Notes: generated by a model not told the origin, from the sequence alone. A DNA stretch of 64,000 bases from Phenylobacterium sp. J426 (GCF_024699945.1 NZ_JAJOMY010000001.1:310001-374000); one strand, 5' to 3'. Numbered from the stretch's first letter, positions 48,180 through 58,681 are shown. Translations and numbers: made by a program.

Positions 48180-48388
48180 ATGGACCTTCGCACCACGCTC
48201 ATCCTCCTCGCCGTGCTGGCCGCGTTGGCGCTGTTCGCCGGCTGGCGGGGGCGCGCCCGCCCAATCCGCACAAGGGGCCGCGCATGGCCCCCTGGCGCTT
48301 CATCATGCTGCTCGCGGCGGCGGGCGTCATGCTGATGGTGGTGCATGCGGTGAACCTGCTGGGGTTCTCCACCGGGACCGGCCGCTAG
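48180..48388 (+). CDS. Small two-span membrane protein (frameshifted here)
   Basis: About 69 residues with two membrane helices: TTLILLAVLAALALFAGW and WRFIMLLAAAGVMLMVVHAVNLL. A short basic loop joins them (corrected RGARPPNPHKGPRMAP). A missing base in the G5 run at 48247-48251 shifts the frame in the loop. Both helices are intact in their own frames. Its stop overlaps the stop of the MprF-type gene by four bases. Unknown function. Confidence 0.65.
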
Positions 48389-50052
48389 GGGGCCGCGGAT
48401 TCCGGCGCGGACGCCCGCTTCGGCCGCTTGGCGAGTCCAGCCATGCCGCCGGAGGTCAGCAGGCCGACGTCGGCCAGCACCAGCGGGATGTTCCATTTGC
48501 GCGGCGCGGCGACGTAGCGGGGCCGCCACAGAGGATCCCACTTGTTCTTGAATTCGCGCACGCCCTGGAAGTTGTACAGGTCCTCGGCGTTCTCGAAGAG
48601 CAGGCTGCCCACCCGGGACATCATCGGGGCCAGCGGTCGATCCTGCAGCCCTGACAACGGGGCCATGCCGAAATCGAAGGCGGCGTAGCCTTCGGCGACG
48701 CCCCACTTCAGGAGCTCGACGAACAGGAAGTCCATGATCCGCTTCGGCCCCTCGTCGACGTAGCGCATCAGGTCGATCGAGAAGGCCGAGCGCTCGGCGA
48801 CCGGCCACAGGGTGGCGAAGGCGATGATCCGGCCCTCGAAGCGGACGACGGCGACGGGGAACTCCTCGACGTAGCGCGGGTGGAAACCGCCCATGGTGAA
48901 GCCCTTCTCGCCGCCGGCGTGCTGGGCCAGCCAGGCGTCCGAGATCCGCTGCAGTTCGGGCATGATCGCGGGCACGCCGCCGGGCGGAACGACCTCGAAG
49001 GCGGCGCCGGCGTCGGCGGCCTGCCGCCACGCGCGCCGCGCCTTGCCGCGCCGCGTGCCGTCGATGGTGAAGCCCTGCAGCGGCAGGACGGCGACCTCCC
49101 CGATCTTCTGGATCGAGAAGCCCATCTCGACGACGTCGGGCAGATCCTCGGCGTCGAGGGCGTAGATCGCGGGGCGGGCGGCGTGGGCGTCGGCCAGCTC
49201 GCGGAAGCGCCAGAGCAGCTCCAGCCGCTCGTCGGCACGGCCCACCGGCGGCGCAAGGGCGATCCAGGAACGGCCGCGCACGCCGAACATCAGGAAGGTC
49301 TCGCCCGAGGCCGAGAACAGGAAGCGCTTGTCGCCCAGCAGCGCGAGGTTGGAGTTGGGCCGCGCGTTGTCGGCCTTGGCGAGGATCTGGCGGACCCTTG
49401 CGAACTCCGGATCGTCTTCACCCACGATGGGCGGGGTGGCGGCCGAGCCCAGCATGCGCCAGAGCCCGAAGGCCAGCAGCGCGACGGCCGCCACGGCCCA
49501 GCCCCGGATCGAGCGGGCGATGTCGTCGTCGACCATCATCCGCCAGAGCGGGACCTCGCCGTAGTCGGCGTTGTGATAGGACCAGACGCCGATGATGCCG
49601 GCGCCGGCCAGAAGGCAGGCGGCGGAGACCAGCCAGCCGGGCGTGACCTCCATCCGCGACAGCCGTGCGGTGCGCGGGAACGCCTTGCGGAACGGCGCGA
49701 GCACGACCGCGGCCGTCAGCAGGATGGCGGTGTCCTCCCAGACGATGCCCTTCTCCAGGCCCAGCGGCGCGGCGACGAGCAAGGCGATCATGGTGGCGGC
49801 CCAGGCCGCACCCAGGCGTGCGCGCAGGCCGAAGGCCAGGATCACCAGCATCAGGCCCAGCAGGCTGGAGAGCAGGTGGCTGAGCTCGATCAGCCACACC
49901 GGCGAGGTGGCCATGAGCTGCAGGAAGCGCTCAGGCTCGGAGGGCCGCGCTCCGGAGGTGAGCAGCAGCACGCCGCAGCCCAGGGCGACGAGCGCCGCCA
50001 CGGACGGCGCCGCAGCGAAGGCGGCCGGTTTGAGGTCCCTCAGGAATCGCAC
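48385..50052 (-). CDS. MprF-like phosphatidylglycerol lysyltransferase domain protein (DUF2156)
   Basis: A 555-residue protein with about six N-terminal membrane helices (SVAALVALGCGVLLLTSG to GWAVAAVALLAFGLWRML). The cytoplasmic C-terminal DUF2156/GNAT-like domain follows from about residue 215 (LLGDKRFLFSASGETFLMFG, YALDAEDLPDVVEMGFSIQK, FDFGMAPLSGL, ENAEDLYNFQGVREFKNKW). That domain moves lysine or alanine from tRNA onto phosphatidylglycerol. It is shorter than classical MprF and lacks most of the N-terminal flippase bundle. It could act on lipid or other acceptors. Confidence 0.85.
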   Translation of the reverse strand: MRFLRDLKPAAFAAAPSVAALVALGCGVLLLTSGARPSEPERFLQLMATSPVWLIELSHLLSSLLGLMLVILAFGLRARLGAAWAATMIALLVAAPLGLEKGIVWEDTAILLTAAVVLAPFRKAFPRTARLSRMEVTPGWLVSAACLLAGAGIIGVWSYHNADYGEVPLWRMMVDDDIARSIRGWAVAAVALLAFGLWRMLGSAATPPIVGEDDPEFARVRQILAKADNARPNSNLALLGDKRFLFSASGETFLMFGVRGRSWIALAPPVGRADERLELLWRFRELADAHAARPAIYALDAEDLPDVVEMGFSIQKIGEVAVLPLQGFTIDGTRRGKARRAWRQAADAGAAFEVVPPGGVPAIMPELQRISDAWLAQHAGGEKGFTMGGFHPRYVEEFPVAVVRFEGRIIAFATLWPVAERSAFSIDLMRYVDEGPKRIMDFLFVELLKWGVAEGYAAFDFGMAPLSGLQDRPLAPMMSRVGSLLFENAEDLYNFQGVREFKNKWDPLWRPRYVAAPRKWNIPLVLADVGLLTSGGMAGLAKRPKRASAPESAAP

Positions 50053-50170
50053 GGCGGTCCATTACCTGAAGTGGCGGCCCAACGCTCAAACAACTGTTTC
50101 ATCCCACTTGCCCCCGCTCGGGCGGACGCTAGAGTTGGGCTTACAAGGCTTTCGAAACAGGGAGGACGCC

Positions 50171-51393
50171 ATGGCCGACTTTGGCGGCGCCGAGCTCGAC
50201 GCATTCCGCACCGAGGTCCGGGCATGGCTGGACGCGAACTACCCTGCCGAGTTGCGCGATCCCAAGGCGAAGACCGACCCGGAGGCGATCTGGGGCGGCC
50301 GCCCCTTCGCGGGGTCCAGCGATCCCCAGATCGTGTGGATGCGCCGGGTCGCCGAAAAGGGCTGGACGGTGCCCACATGGCCCAAGGAGTACGGCGGCGG
50401 CGGCCTTTCGCCGCAACAGGCCCGTGTGCTGGCCGAAGAGATGGCCGCCGGCCGCTATCGGCAGCCGCTGGCGTCGTTCGGCGTGTGGATGCTGGGCCCG
50501 GTGCTGCTGGAATACGCCAACGAGGAGCAGAAGCGCGAGCACCTGCCGAAGATCGTGGGCGGCGATATCCGCTGGTGCCAGGGCTACCCGAACCGGGCGC
50601 CGGCTCGGACCTCGCCGGGCTGCAGACCAAGTGCGAGGACAAGGGCGACCACTGGCTGATCAACGGCAGCAAGGTGTGGACCAGCTACGCCGACAAGGCG
50701 GACTGGTGCTTCTGCCTGGTGCGGACCGACAACACGAAGAAGCACGAGGGCATCTCGTTCGTGCTGATCGACATGAAGACGCCAGGCGTCGAGACGCGGC
50801 CGATCCCGCTGATCAGCGGCGAGAGCCCGTTCTGCGAGACTTTCTTCACCGACGTGAAGGTGCCGAAGGGCAATCTGGTGGGCCGGGTGAACGGCGGCTG
50901 GGAGATCGCCAAGCGTCTGCTGCAGTACGAGCGCCAGAACATCTCGGCCGGCTTCGGCGAAGGCGGCAGCGCCGGCGGCGCGGCGGGCGACCTGGGCAAG
51001 ATCGCCACGCAGTACGTCGGCGTCGACGAGACGGGTCGCGTCGAGGACGGCGACCTGCGCGCCCGCATCACCGCCAACAAGATGAACTTCGCGGCGCTGC
51101 GCCAGACGATCGCCCGTTCGGCGGCGGAATCGAAGGCCGGCAACGGCCCGTCGGCCGCCACCTCGATCATCAAGTACGCCGCCGCGGAGTTCGCCAAGGA
51201 GCGCTCCGAGCTGATGGTCGAAGCCATGGGCCACCAGGGCCTGGGCTGGAGCGGGGAAGGCTATGAGCCTGCCGAACTGCTGGCCGTCCGCGGCTGGCTG
51301 CGCACCAAGGCCAATTCGATCGAGGGCGGCACGTCCGAGATCAACCTGAACGTCATTTCCAAGCGGGTCCTGGGGTTGCCGGATCCGAAGTAG
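50171..51393 (+). CDS. Acyl-CoA dehydrogenase, subunit-type 1 (frameshifted here)
   Basis: About 407 residues: MADFGGAELDAFRTEVRAWL, WPKEYGGGGLSP, the FAD/substrate region GYSEPGAGSDLAGLQ (corrected), KVWTSYADKADWCFCLVRT, SPFCETFFTDVKVP and TKANSIEGGTSEINLNVISK. A missing base near 50584-50590 breaks the frame inside the SEPGAGSD motif. It is the first of three dehydrogenase genes in a row, and closely related to the second. Such paired genes often encode heteromeric enzymes acting on bulky acyl-CoAs. A GGGAGGACGCC site precedes the ATG. Confidence 0.88.
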
Positions 51394-51441
51394 CCTGAAG
51401 TATTTGATTTTTCATACGAACATAGAGCCGGAGATTTCACG

Positions 51442-52648
51442 ATGGCCGATTTTGGAGGGGGCGATCTAGACGCCTTCCGCACCGAGGTGCGCGACTGGGT
51501 GGCGGCGAATTTCCCGTCGTCGCTCAAGGGGAAGGGCCCGGCGATCGGGCCGGAGCGGGCGAGCGAGACCGCCGATCAGAAGGCCTGGCGCCTGGCGGTC
51601 GGCGAAAAGGGCTGGGGCGTTCCGACGTGGCCCAAGCAGTACGGCGGCGGCGGCCTCAGCGGCGCCGAGGCGCGGGTGGTGAACCAGGAGTTCGGGCGCG
51701 CCGGCGCCTACAACCCGATCGTCGGCATGGGCACGATGATGTTCGGCCCGACCCTGCTGGAGTACGGGACGGAAGCCCAGAAGCAGCAGCACATCCCGAA
51801 GATCGCCAATGGCGAGGTCCAATGGTGCCAGGGCTTCTCGGAGCCCGGCGCGGGGTCCGACCTGGCCGCGCTGTCGACGCGCGCCGAGGACAAGGGCGAC
51901 CATTTCCTGGTGAACGGCCAGAAGATCTGGACGTCCGGCCCAGTGGGCCGACTGGTGCTTCTGCCTGGTGCGGACCGACTTCACCAAGAAGCACGAGGGG
52001 ATCTCCTTCGTGCTGTTCGACATGAAGACGCCGGGCGTCGAGGTGCGGCCGATCCAGCTGATCAGCGGCGCCAGCCCGTTCTGCGAGACCTTCCTCACCG
52101 ACGTCCGCGTCGAGAAGGACCAGCTGGTCGGGCCGCTGAACGGGGGCTGGACGATCGGCAAGCGCCTGCTGCAGCACGAACGCAACAGCCTGGCCGGCGG
52201 CGGCGGCAGCGCGGGACGCTACGCCTCGGGCCGTGCTCCGGCGCAGCTCGCCAAGGACTACGTCGGGGTGGACGAGAAGGGCCGCATCGCCGACGGCGAC
52301 CTGCGGGTCCGGATCGCCCAGAACGATATCGACCTGAAAGCCTTCCAGCTGACCGCCATCCGCGCGATGCAGGAGAGCAAGGGCAACCAGGGGCCTTCGG
52401 CGGCGACCTCCATCATGAAGAACGCCGCCAGCCAGACGCTGCAGCAGCGCGCGGAACTCTGCATCGAGATCCTGGGCAGCCAGGGGCTCGGCTGGGAGGG
52501 CGACGGGTTCTCTGAGGAGGAGCTGACGTTCGTCCGCAACTGGCTGGGCGGCAAGGCCACCACGATCTACGGCGGCTCGCAGGAGGTGCAGAGCAACATC
52601 ATCTCCAAGCGCATCCTCGGTCTGCCCGACAGCACCAAGAGCGTCTGA
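51442..52648 (+). CDS. Acyl-CoA dehydrogenase, subunit-type 2 (frameshifted here)
   Basis: About 402 residues, paralogous to the preceding gene: MADFGGGDLDAFRTEVRDWV, WPKQYGGGGLSG, GFSEPGAGSDLAAL, KIWTSG, SPFCETFLTDVRVE and TTIYGGSQEVQSNIISKR. The frame changes after KIWTSG at about 51939-51946. Alignment with the first paralogue indicates a two-base (GC) loss, giving GAQWADWCFCLVRT. A palindromic repeat element separates it from the third gene. Confidence 0.88.
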
Positions 52649-52678
52649 ATTCCATCACCCACCGATGAACCCAACAAT

Positions 52679-52790
52679 GTCACCCCGGCCATAGCGAAGC
52701 GGAGAGCCGGGAACCAGGAAACGCCGGAGCGCTGGCCCCTGGGTCCCGGCTCGGCCCGCGCGGCTCCGCCGCTCCGTTGGCCGGGATGAC
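52679..52790. repeat. Palindromic dispersed element, copy 2
   Basis: A 112-base element bounded by GTCACCCCGGCC and GGCCGGGATGAC, nearly perfect inverted ends. The left arm read in reverse (GGCTCTCCGCTTCGCTATGG) resembles the right arm of the copy at 29217-29313. It has several internal GC-rich stems. It lies between two dehydrogenase genes and could act as a transcript-stability or attenuation element. Confidence 0.65.
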
Positions 52791-52814
52791 GATCATATTG
52801 AGAAGGAAACCTTC

Positions 52815-53903
52815 ATGGCCGTTCTGACCGAAGAACAGAACATGCTGCGCGACGCGGCCAAGAGCTGGGTGCAGGACAAGAGCCCCGTGACGGCGCTGCG
52901 CAAGGTGCGCGATAGCGGCGCCGAGCTGGGCTACGACGTCGCCGCCTGGAACGAGATGGCCGAGATGGGCTGGGCGGGCGTCATCGTCCCCGAGGAGTAC
53001 GGCGGCTCGGCGTTCGGCTATCTGGCGATGGGCCTGATCCTGGAGGAGACCGGCCGCACGCTGACCGCCTCGCCGCTGCTGGCGTCGGCGCTCGGCGCCG
53101 CCTCGGCGCTCGTCCTGGGCGGCTCGGAAGAGCAGAAGCAGGCCTGGCTGCCGAAGATCGCCGAGGGCTCGATCGTGGCGGCGCTCGCCGTGGACGAGGG
53201 TCCGCACCACAATCCCGAGAAGGTCGAGGCGTCCTTCAGCGGCGGCAAGATCACCGGCAAGAAGACCTTCGTGCTGGAAGGCATGGCCGCCGACCTGTTC
53301 GTGGTCTCGGCCAAGGGGGCCGACGGCGTGGGCCTCTATCTGGTGAAGGCCGACGACGCCGGCGTGAAGCGCACCCGTCTGCAACTGGCCGACAGCCGCG
53401 GCGCGGCCAATGTCGAGTTCAACGGCGCGGCCGCCGAGCCGCTGTCGGGCGGCGCTCAGACGCTGGAGAAGGTGCTGGACCGCACCCGCGCCGGCCTGTC
53501 CGCCGAGATGCTGGGGGCCGCCACCCAGGCCTTCGAGACCACGCTGGACTACCTGAAGACCCGCGTGCAGTTCGGCCAGGTGATCGGCAGCTTCCAGGCC
53601 CTGCAGCACCGCGCGGCCAAGATGTTCACGGAACTGGAGCTGGCGCGCTCGACGGTCGAGGCCGCCCTGGCGGCCATCGACAACGACAGCCCCGACGTGC
53701 CGGAACTCGTGTCCCTGGCGAAGGCCAAGATGGGCGACACCTTCCACCTCGTCTCGAACGAGATGGTCCAGATGCACGGCGGCATCGGCATGACCGACGC
53801 CCACGAGAGCGGCTTCTACCTGAAGCGCGCCCGCGCCGCCGAGGCCGCCTTCGGCAACCAGGCCTATCACCGCGACCGCTACGCGCGGATCAACGGCTAC
53901 TGA
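52815..53903 (+). CDS. Acyl-CoA dehydrogenase (third of the cluster)
   Basis: An intact 362-residue member of a more divergent, shorter subgroup: VLTEEQNMLRDAAKSWV, GWAGVIVPEEYGGSAFGYLAMG, EKVEASFSGGKITGKKTFV, TRVQFGQVIGSFQALQHRAA (FAD contacts) and EMVQMHGGIGMTDAHESGFYLKRA in pattern. The SEPGAGSD-type motif is replaced by DEGPHHNP, so it may be the partner subunit of a heteromeric enzyme with one of the upstream paralogues. Confidence 0.9.
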   Translation: MAVLTEEQNMLRDAAKSWVQDKSPVTALRKVRDSGAELGYDVAAWNEMAEMGWAGVIVPEEYGGSAFGYLAMGLILEETGRTLTASPLLASALGAASALVLGGSEEQKQAWLPKIAEGSIVAALAVDEGPHHNPEKVEASFSGGKITGKKTFVLEGMAADLFVVSAKGADGVGLYLVKADDAGVKRTRLQLADSRGAANVEFNGAAAEPLSGGAQTLEKVLDRTRAGLSAEMLGAATQAFETTLDYLKTRVQFGQVIGSFQALQHRAAKMFTELELARSTVEAALAAIDNDSPDVPELVSLAKAKMGDTFHLVSNEMVQMHGGIGMTDAHESGFYLKRARAAEAAFGNQAYHRDRYARINGY

Positions 53904-53917
53904 GACGGGAGCGAGAC

Positions 53918-54309
53918 ATGCTCAATCACGTGATGGTGGGGTCGAACGACCTCGAGCGCTCCAAGCGCTTCTACGATGCGGTGCTGGGCGTGCTGGGCGC
54001 TGGCGAGCCGTTCCGCAACACGGCCGACAGCGGGCACACGCGGCTGTTCTACATGAACGGCGGCAGCACGTTCTGCGTGAGCGAGCCGATCGACGGCGGG
54101 CCGGCGACGCACGCCAACGGCGGCACCATCGGCTTCAAGTGCGCCTCCCCGAACAGGTGAAGGCCTTCCATGACGCGGCGGTGGCCAATGGCGGGACCTC
54201 CATCGAGGACCCGCCAGGCGAGCGGAACGGGTCGCTGGGCCCCATGCACCTGGCCTATGTGCGCGATCCGGACGGCAACAAGCTCTGCGCCATTCACCGG
54301 CCCGGCTGA
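53918..54309 (+). CDS. VOC-family (glyoxalase-fold) protein (frameshifted here)
   Basis: About 130 residues: MLNHVMVGSNDLERSKRFYDAVLGVLG, TRLFYMNGGSTFCVSEP, GTIGFKCASP, then, after one missing base in the C4 run at 54147-54150, EQVKAFHDAAVANGGTSIED and HLAYVRDPDGNKLCAIHRPG. It starts 15 bases after the third dehydrogenase and probably shares its transcript. Role unknown. Confidence 0.82.
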
Positions 54310-54376
54310 GCGTCCGCGGCGCACGCCGCCGCGTATGCGGAAGATCAGCGGCTTCCGAGGAGCCTCTGTGTGCAGG

Positions 54377-54408
54377 AGCCCCGCCGGCATCACGCCGGCG
54401 GGGCTTTC
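54377..54408 (+). terminator. Hairpin terminator after the dehydrogenase/VOC unit
   Basis: A perfect 12-bp stem AGCCCCGCCGGC / GCCGGCGGGGCT with loop ATCAC, followed by a weak TTTCTG tract. It lies between the VOC stop and the stop of the convergent AraC gene. Confidence 0.7.
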
Positions 54409-54471
54409 TGCATCGGGGGCCCAGGCCCTGCCAACTCGCCGGGGCCCGATGCCCGGCGCCCTAGGGCCTTA

Positions 54472-55432
54472 TCATTCGGCGGCCAGGGTGCGACTGAAAC
54501 GGCGCGGCGGAGCGCCGTACTCGGCCGCGAAGGCGGCGACGAAGTTGCTGACGTGGGCGTAGCCCACGCGCCACGCGATCGCCTTCATGGGAAGGTCTCC
54601 CACCTCGAGGAGGCGCCGCGCCTCGGCCAGGCGCGCCAGACGCAAGGCGCGATCGGGACTGGCGCCGTGGACGGCTTCGAAGGCGTTTAGGAACCGACGC
54701 AGGCCCATCCGCGCGGCCTTGGCCAGTTCGGCGGCCGAGGGCGGATCACGGAGGTCGGCCACGAGGGCGTTGCGCGCCTCCCGAAGCGCCGTGGTCTCGG
54801 CGGCGGTGAGCGAGGCGACGTCGAACCCCCGCATCTCGGCGCCGAGGACTTCGGTGAGCAGGCGCAGGGCGACGGCCTCGCGATGCAGGCGCTCGAGCGA
54901 GCCGCCTTCGCCCGGCGCGCCGAGTTCGCCGACGAGGACACGGGTGGCGGCCTTGATCGGCCGCTCGCGGATCACGGTCTCGCGGGCGCGGCTCTCGACG
55001 AGGGGGGCGGAGCCTTTCCGGGACCCTCTCATCCAGCAGGGACACGAACAGCTCCGGCGAGACGGCGACGCTGAAGAAGCGGAAGGTCTGCGGCCCCGGG
55101 AAACGGAACACGCCGGCGCGGTCCTTGGTGACCAGCAGGGCGGCGCGCCACGGCCGGAAGCGGTATTCGGGCCGGTCGGAGGTGGCGAGCGTCGCCTGGC
55201 CCGCCACGGGGACCCAGACCGAGATGGACGGCGGCGCGTCGCTGTCGCCGACGACCTGCTGCTCCGCGGCGGTCTCGGTCTCGACGCAGCCCAGGTTCAT
55301 GTGGAAGCCCGCGCCGAAGGTGACCCGCTCGTAGCGGCCGGTCCAGCCGGGACCGGACAGCACCGTGACGCCGTTCGGATCCAGACGGACCTCGCTCCCA
55401 CGGTCCGCGATACGCCAGTCCGGCGACTTCAT
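54472..55432 (-). CDS. AraC-family transcriptional regulator (frameshifted here)
   Basis: About 320 residues. The N-terminal half is a sensor domain of about 190 residues (YERVTFGAGFHMNLGCVETE, ISVWVPVAGQATLAT, RAALLVTKDRAGVFRF). The C-terminal half holds two HTH units: AAELAKAARMGLRRFLNAFEAVHGASPDRALRLARLAEARRLL and MKAIAWRVGYAHVSNFVAAFAAEYG in pattern. An extra base in the G6 run at 55002-55007 separates the halves; the corrected junction reads VPERLRPLVESRARE. It is divergent from the RTX mosaic gene, which it may control. Confidence 0.82.
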
Positions 55433-55559
55433 CGAAAAGCGACGCCCCACAACCCTGGCGACAGCATCTCATAAGAAACGGCGCGATCCAATAACGCGGG
55501 TCCGTGGCGAGCGGGTGGAGGCGGCTGGTACCCGGAGGGGATTCCAGGAGGGGGCAGTC

Positions 55560-57767
55560 ATGGCCACGTTCGTCGTCAGCAACACCAACGACGCGGGGGC
55601 GGGCTCGCTCCGGCAGGCGATCCTCGATGCGAACGCGGCCGGCGGCGCCGAGGTGATCACGTTCAACCTCGCGCCGGGAGCCGTCATCACCCTGAGCGAC
55701 GACCTGCCGCCGATCACCGACGACCTGTTCATCGACGGGAGCGGCGTTCCGGGCCTGACGATCAGCGGCGCGGGGCTCTACAGGGTGTTCTGGGCAGGTG
55801 CTCCCAGCGTCGAGATCAGCGACCTGATCATCGCCGACGGTCTGGCCCAGGGTGGCCGGGGCGGCGACGGCGACGCCCAGCATGGTGCGGGCGGCGGCGG
55901 CGCTGGCCTGGGGGGCGCCATCTACTCCGACGGCGGTCAGCTGACGGTCCGCCGCGTTTCGTTCGTTGGCAACGACGCCGTTGGGGGGCGATGGAGGCCG
56001 GCGGACCAATGGCTCAGGCTTCGCGGGCGGAGGCGGCGGCGGCATGGACGACGATGGCATAGCCGCCGACGCGACCCCCTTCCTGGACCCGGGCCGGGGC
56101 GGCGGGGACAACGGCGGTGCGCCGGGCGGGGGGGCAGGCGGGGACTACGGCGGCGGCGGCGGCAACGACTTTTCGACCGGCGGCGCGGGCGGCTTCGGCG
56201 GCGGCGGGGGCGGCGGCGGCCTCTCCGGCTCAGGCGGCGCGGGCGGTTTCGGCGGCGGCGGGGGCGGGGCGGGACACTCCACCTTTCCTGGGCGCCGGCG
56301 GCTATGGCGGTGGCGCGGGCAGCCACGTCGCGACCGGGCAGAGCGGCGGCGGCGGCGGTGCGGCCCTGGGCGGCGCGGTGTTCGTCCGGTACGGCGGATC
56401 GATCACCCTCGAGGATGTGACGTTCGGATCGGGCAACTCCGTCACCGGCGGCGCAGGCTTCGAGAACGGCTCCGCGGAAGGCGCCAACCTGTTCCTGATG
56501 GGCGGCGGTCTGCTCACCTATGGGGTCACGACGGGACGGACCATCACCCTCGGCGGCGGGTTCGAGGGCGAAGCGCCGATGCAGCTCAGCAGGACAGGCG
56601 CGGGCACGCTCGTGGTGACCGACGGGGGCGATATCGGACAGCTGGTCGTCACCGAGGGTGTTCTTCGCGTGACGGCAAATCTGGCTGCAACCGCCGCGAC
56701 GGTGATGGCCGGCGCGACGCTCGAGGGGGACGGGCGCCGTCGGCGATTTCGACGTGCATCCGAACGGCACGCTGGCGCCCGGCGCCAGCCCGGGCGTGCT
56801 CGCGACGGGCAACCTCGGCCTGAACGCCGGCGCCACACTGGAGGTTGAACTCGGCGGCACAGGCGCCGGCCAGTTCGACCGGCTGAATGTCACCGGGACG
56901 GTGACGCTTGGGGGCGCCTTTCTCGACATCCAGCTCTACGGTGGGTTCACGCCGGTGGCGGGGAACAGCTTCCTGCTGATCGACAACGATCTGGCCGATG
57001 CGGTGAGCGGGGAGTTCGCGGGCTTCGCTGACGGCGTGGCGGTGACGATCGGCGGCCTGAACTACACGGTCGACTACCAGGGCGGCGACGGCAACGACGT
57101 GGTGCTGACGGTTTCGGCGATACCGCCGCCTCCACCGCCTCCGCCCGCCCCGCGGGTCGTCGCGACGGCGGGCAGCGACGGCGACGACCTCGCCGTACTG
57201 GACGACAACGGCACGACCTACAGAGCCGGCGGCGGCCACGATCTGGTGCAGGCCGACGGCGGCGATGACTGGGTGCACGGCAACAGCGGGGACGACACCC
57301 TCTTCGGCGGCGCGGGCGACGACACGCTCCACGGCGGGCAGGGGAACGATGTCCTCTATGGCAACGACGGGGCCGACGTGTTGTTCGGAGACCGCGGCGA
57401 CGACTTCATCCACGGCGGCCGAGGCGACGACGTGCTCGACGGCGGTGACGGCTCGGATGCCCTGGCCGGAGGCCAGGGGAACGACGTGCTGCGCGGCGGC
57501 GGCGGCGACGACGTGCTCTCCGGCGACCGGGGGAACGACACCCTGGCCGGCGGCGCCGGGGCCGACCTGTTCCGCTTCGCCTCGGGCGGCGGCGCCGACG
57601 TGGTGTCGGACTTCAACGCGGCGGAAGGCGATCGCATCCAGGCGGCCGGGCCCTACACCGCCGTCCAGGCCGGAGCGCACGTCTTGCTCGACTTCGGCCA
57701 GGGCGACACGGTCACGCTGGAGCATGTCGCTCTCGCCGACCTGCCCGAGGGCTGGATTTCGATCTGA
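55560..57767 (+). CDS. Secreted Gly-rich / RTX mosaic protein (multiply frameshifted here)
   Basis: About 735 residues. Residues 1-140 resemble the start of parallel beta-helix proteins (VVSNTNDAGAGSLRQAILDA). Residues 140-245 are extremely glycine-rich. Residues 250-500 resemble autotransporter-associated strands (LSRTGAGTLVVTDGG, NGTLAPGASPGVLATGNL). A run of eight Pro follows, then about eight RTX nonapeptides (GGAGDDTLHGGQGNDVLYG) and a C-terminal GADLFRFASGGGADVVSDF domain typical of type I secretion. Extra bases at the G6 run 55983-55988, T3 run 56284-56286 and G3 run 56732-56734 break the frame. No signal peptide, and no type I transporter nearby. Confidence 0.78.
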
Positions 57768-57870
57768 GCGTCCGGGACGGCTCCGCCGGTCCCTCAGGCG
57801 CGGGTGCTGGGACGCTGAAGCCCCGGGGCTGTCCCCCGTGGGTGCTGAGGAGGTCTGGGAAGCGCCGCGG

Positions 57871-58681
57871 TCAGACCGGCCTGGGGGATGCGCTCGCCGA
57901 CGGCGCCGGCGCCCCGGCGGGCGTCATGCGCAGCGTCAGCAGGACGGCGCCGACCACGATCCCCAGCCGGAGCGCGTTGCCCAGCCAGCCGCCGAGGGCG
58001 TTCTCGCCCAGCGCGAAGACGATCCAGAGGCTGTTCATGCCGACGTGCAGCAGGATCGGCGGCCAGAGGTTGAAGTCCCAGCGCACGAACAGCCAGCCGA
58101 ACAGCAGCCCGCCCAGGCCGGTGATCGCCACCACGCCGGCGATGCTGGCCGGGTCGGACCCCTGGCCGGCGTGGACCAGGCCGAACATGAGCGCCGGCAT
58201 CAGGCAGGCGGCCCACCAGCGCCAGCCCGCGAAGGCGATGAGGGGCGCCGACGGCGAGGCCGCGGTAGATGACCTCCTCGAAGACGGGAAAGCCGAGGCC
58301 CTGCCAGAAGAGGTCGACGCCTTTCAGTTCGCCGGAGACCGGCGCCGCCAGGGCGGCGACGAGCCCCGCAGGCACAAACAGGACGGCCGCCCAGATCAGC
58401 GGCCGCACGACGGGGCGCGGGAGACCGCTCAGGGCCAACAGCCGGCGCGGCCCGGCCTGCGCCGCCAGCGCCACCAGGAGCGCCATCACGAGGAGGTCGC
58501 TGAGGTTGGCGAGGGCCGACCGGCCGTAGGGCACGTCGACGCCGGCGGTGAGCGGCCGCAGCACCTGGCCGCTGAAAGTGGTCCACACGAGGGCCACGGC
58601 GACGGCCGCGGCGATCGCCAGCCCCCGCCTCGAGCGCCAGTCTGCCTGTTCGTCCGCCACCGACTCATCCTCCAAATGCAC
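57871..58681 (-). CDS. CPBP-family intramembrane metalloprotease (frameshifted here)
   Basis: About 269 residues with seven or so membrane helices (LAIAAAVAVALVWTTFSG, LVMALLVALAAQAG, WAAVLFVPAGLVAALAA). The catalytic motifs are EEVIYRG (EExxxR), FGLVHAG and ILLHVGMNSLWI (HxxxN). An extra base in the G4 run at 58242-58245 breaks it just after EEVIYRGLAVGA; the corrected frame gives LIAFAGWRWWAACLMPALMFG. CAAX-like/Abi proteases cleave membrane substrates or confer bacteriocin immunity. Target unknown. Confidence 0.84.

Noticed and set aside
56030..56290. GGC-rich tract as non-coding low-complexity DNA
   Set aside because: Read in the corrected frame it gives a continuous glycine-rich protein segment linking clear domains on both sides.
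57280..57560. Repeat array resembling a CRISPR or tandem repeat
   Set aside because: The DNA periodicity comes from RTX nonapeptide codons; repeats are degenerate and in frame.
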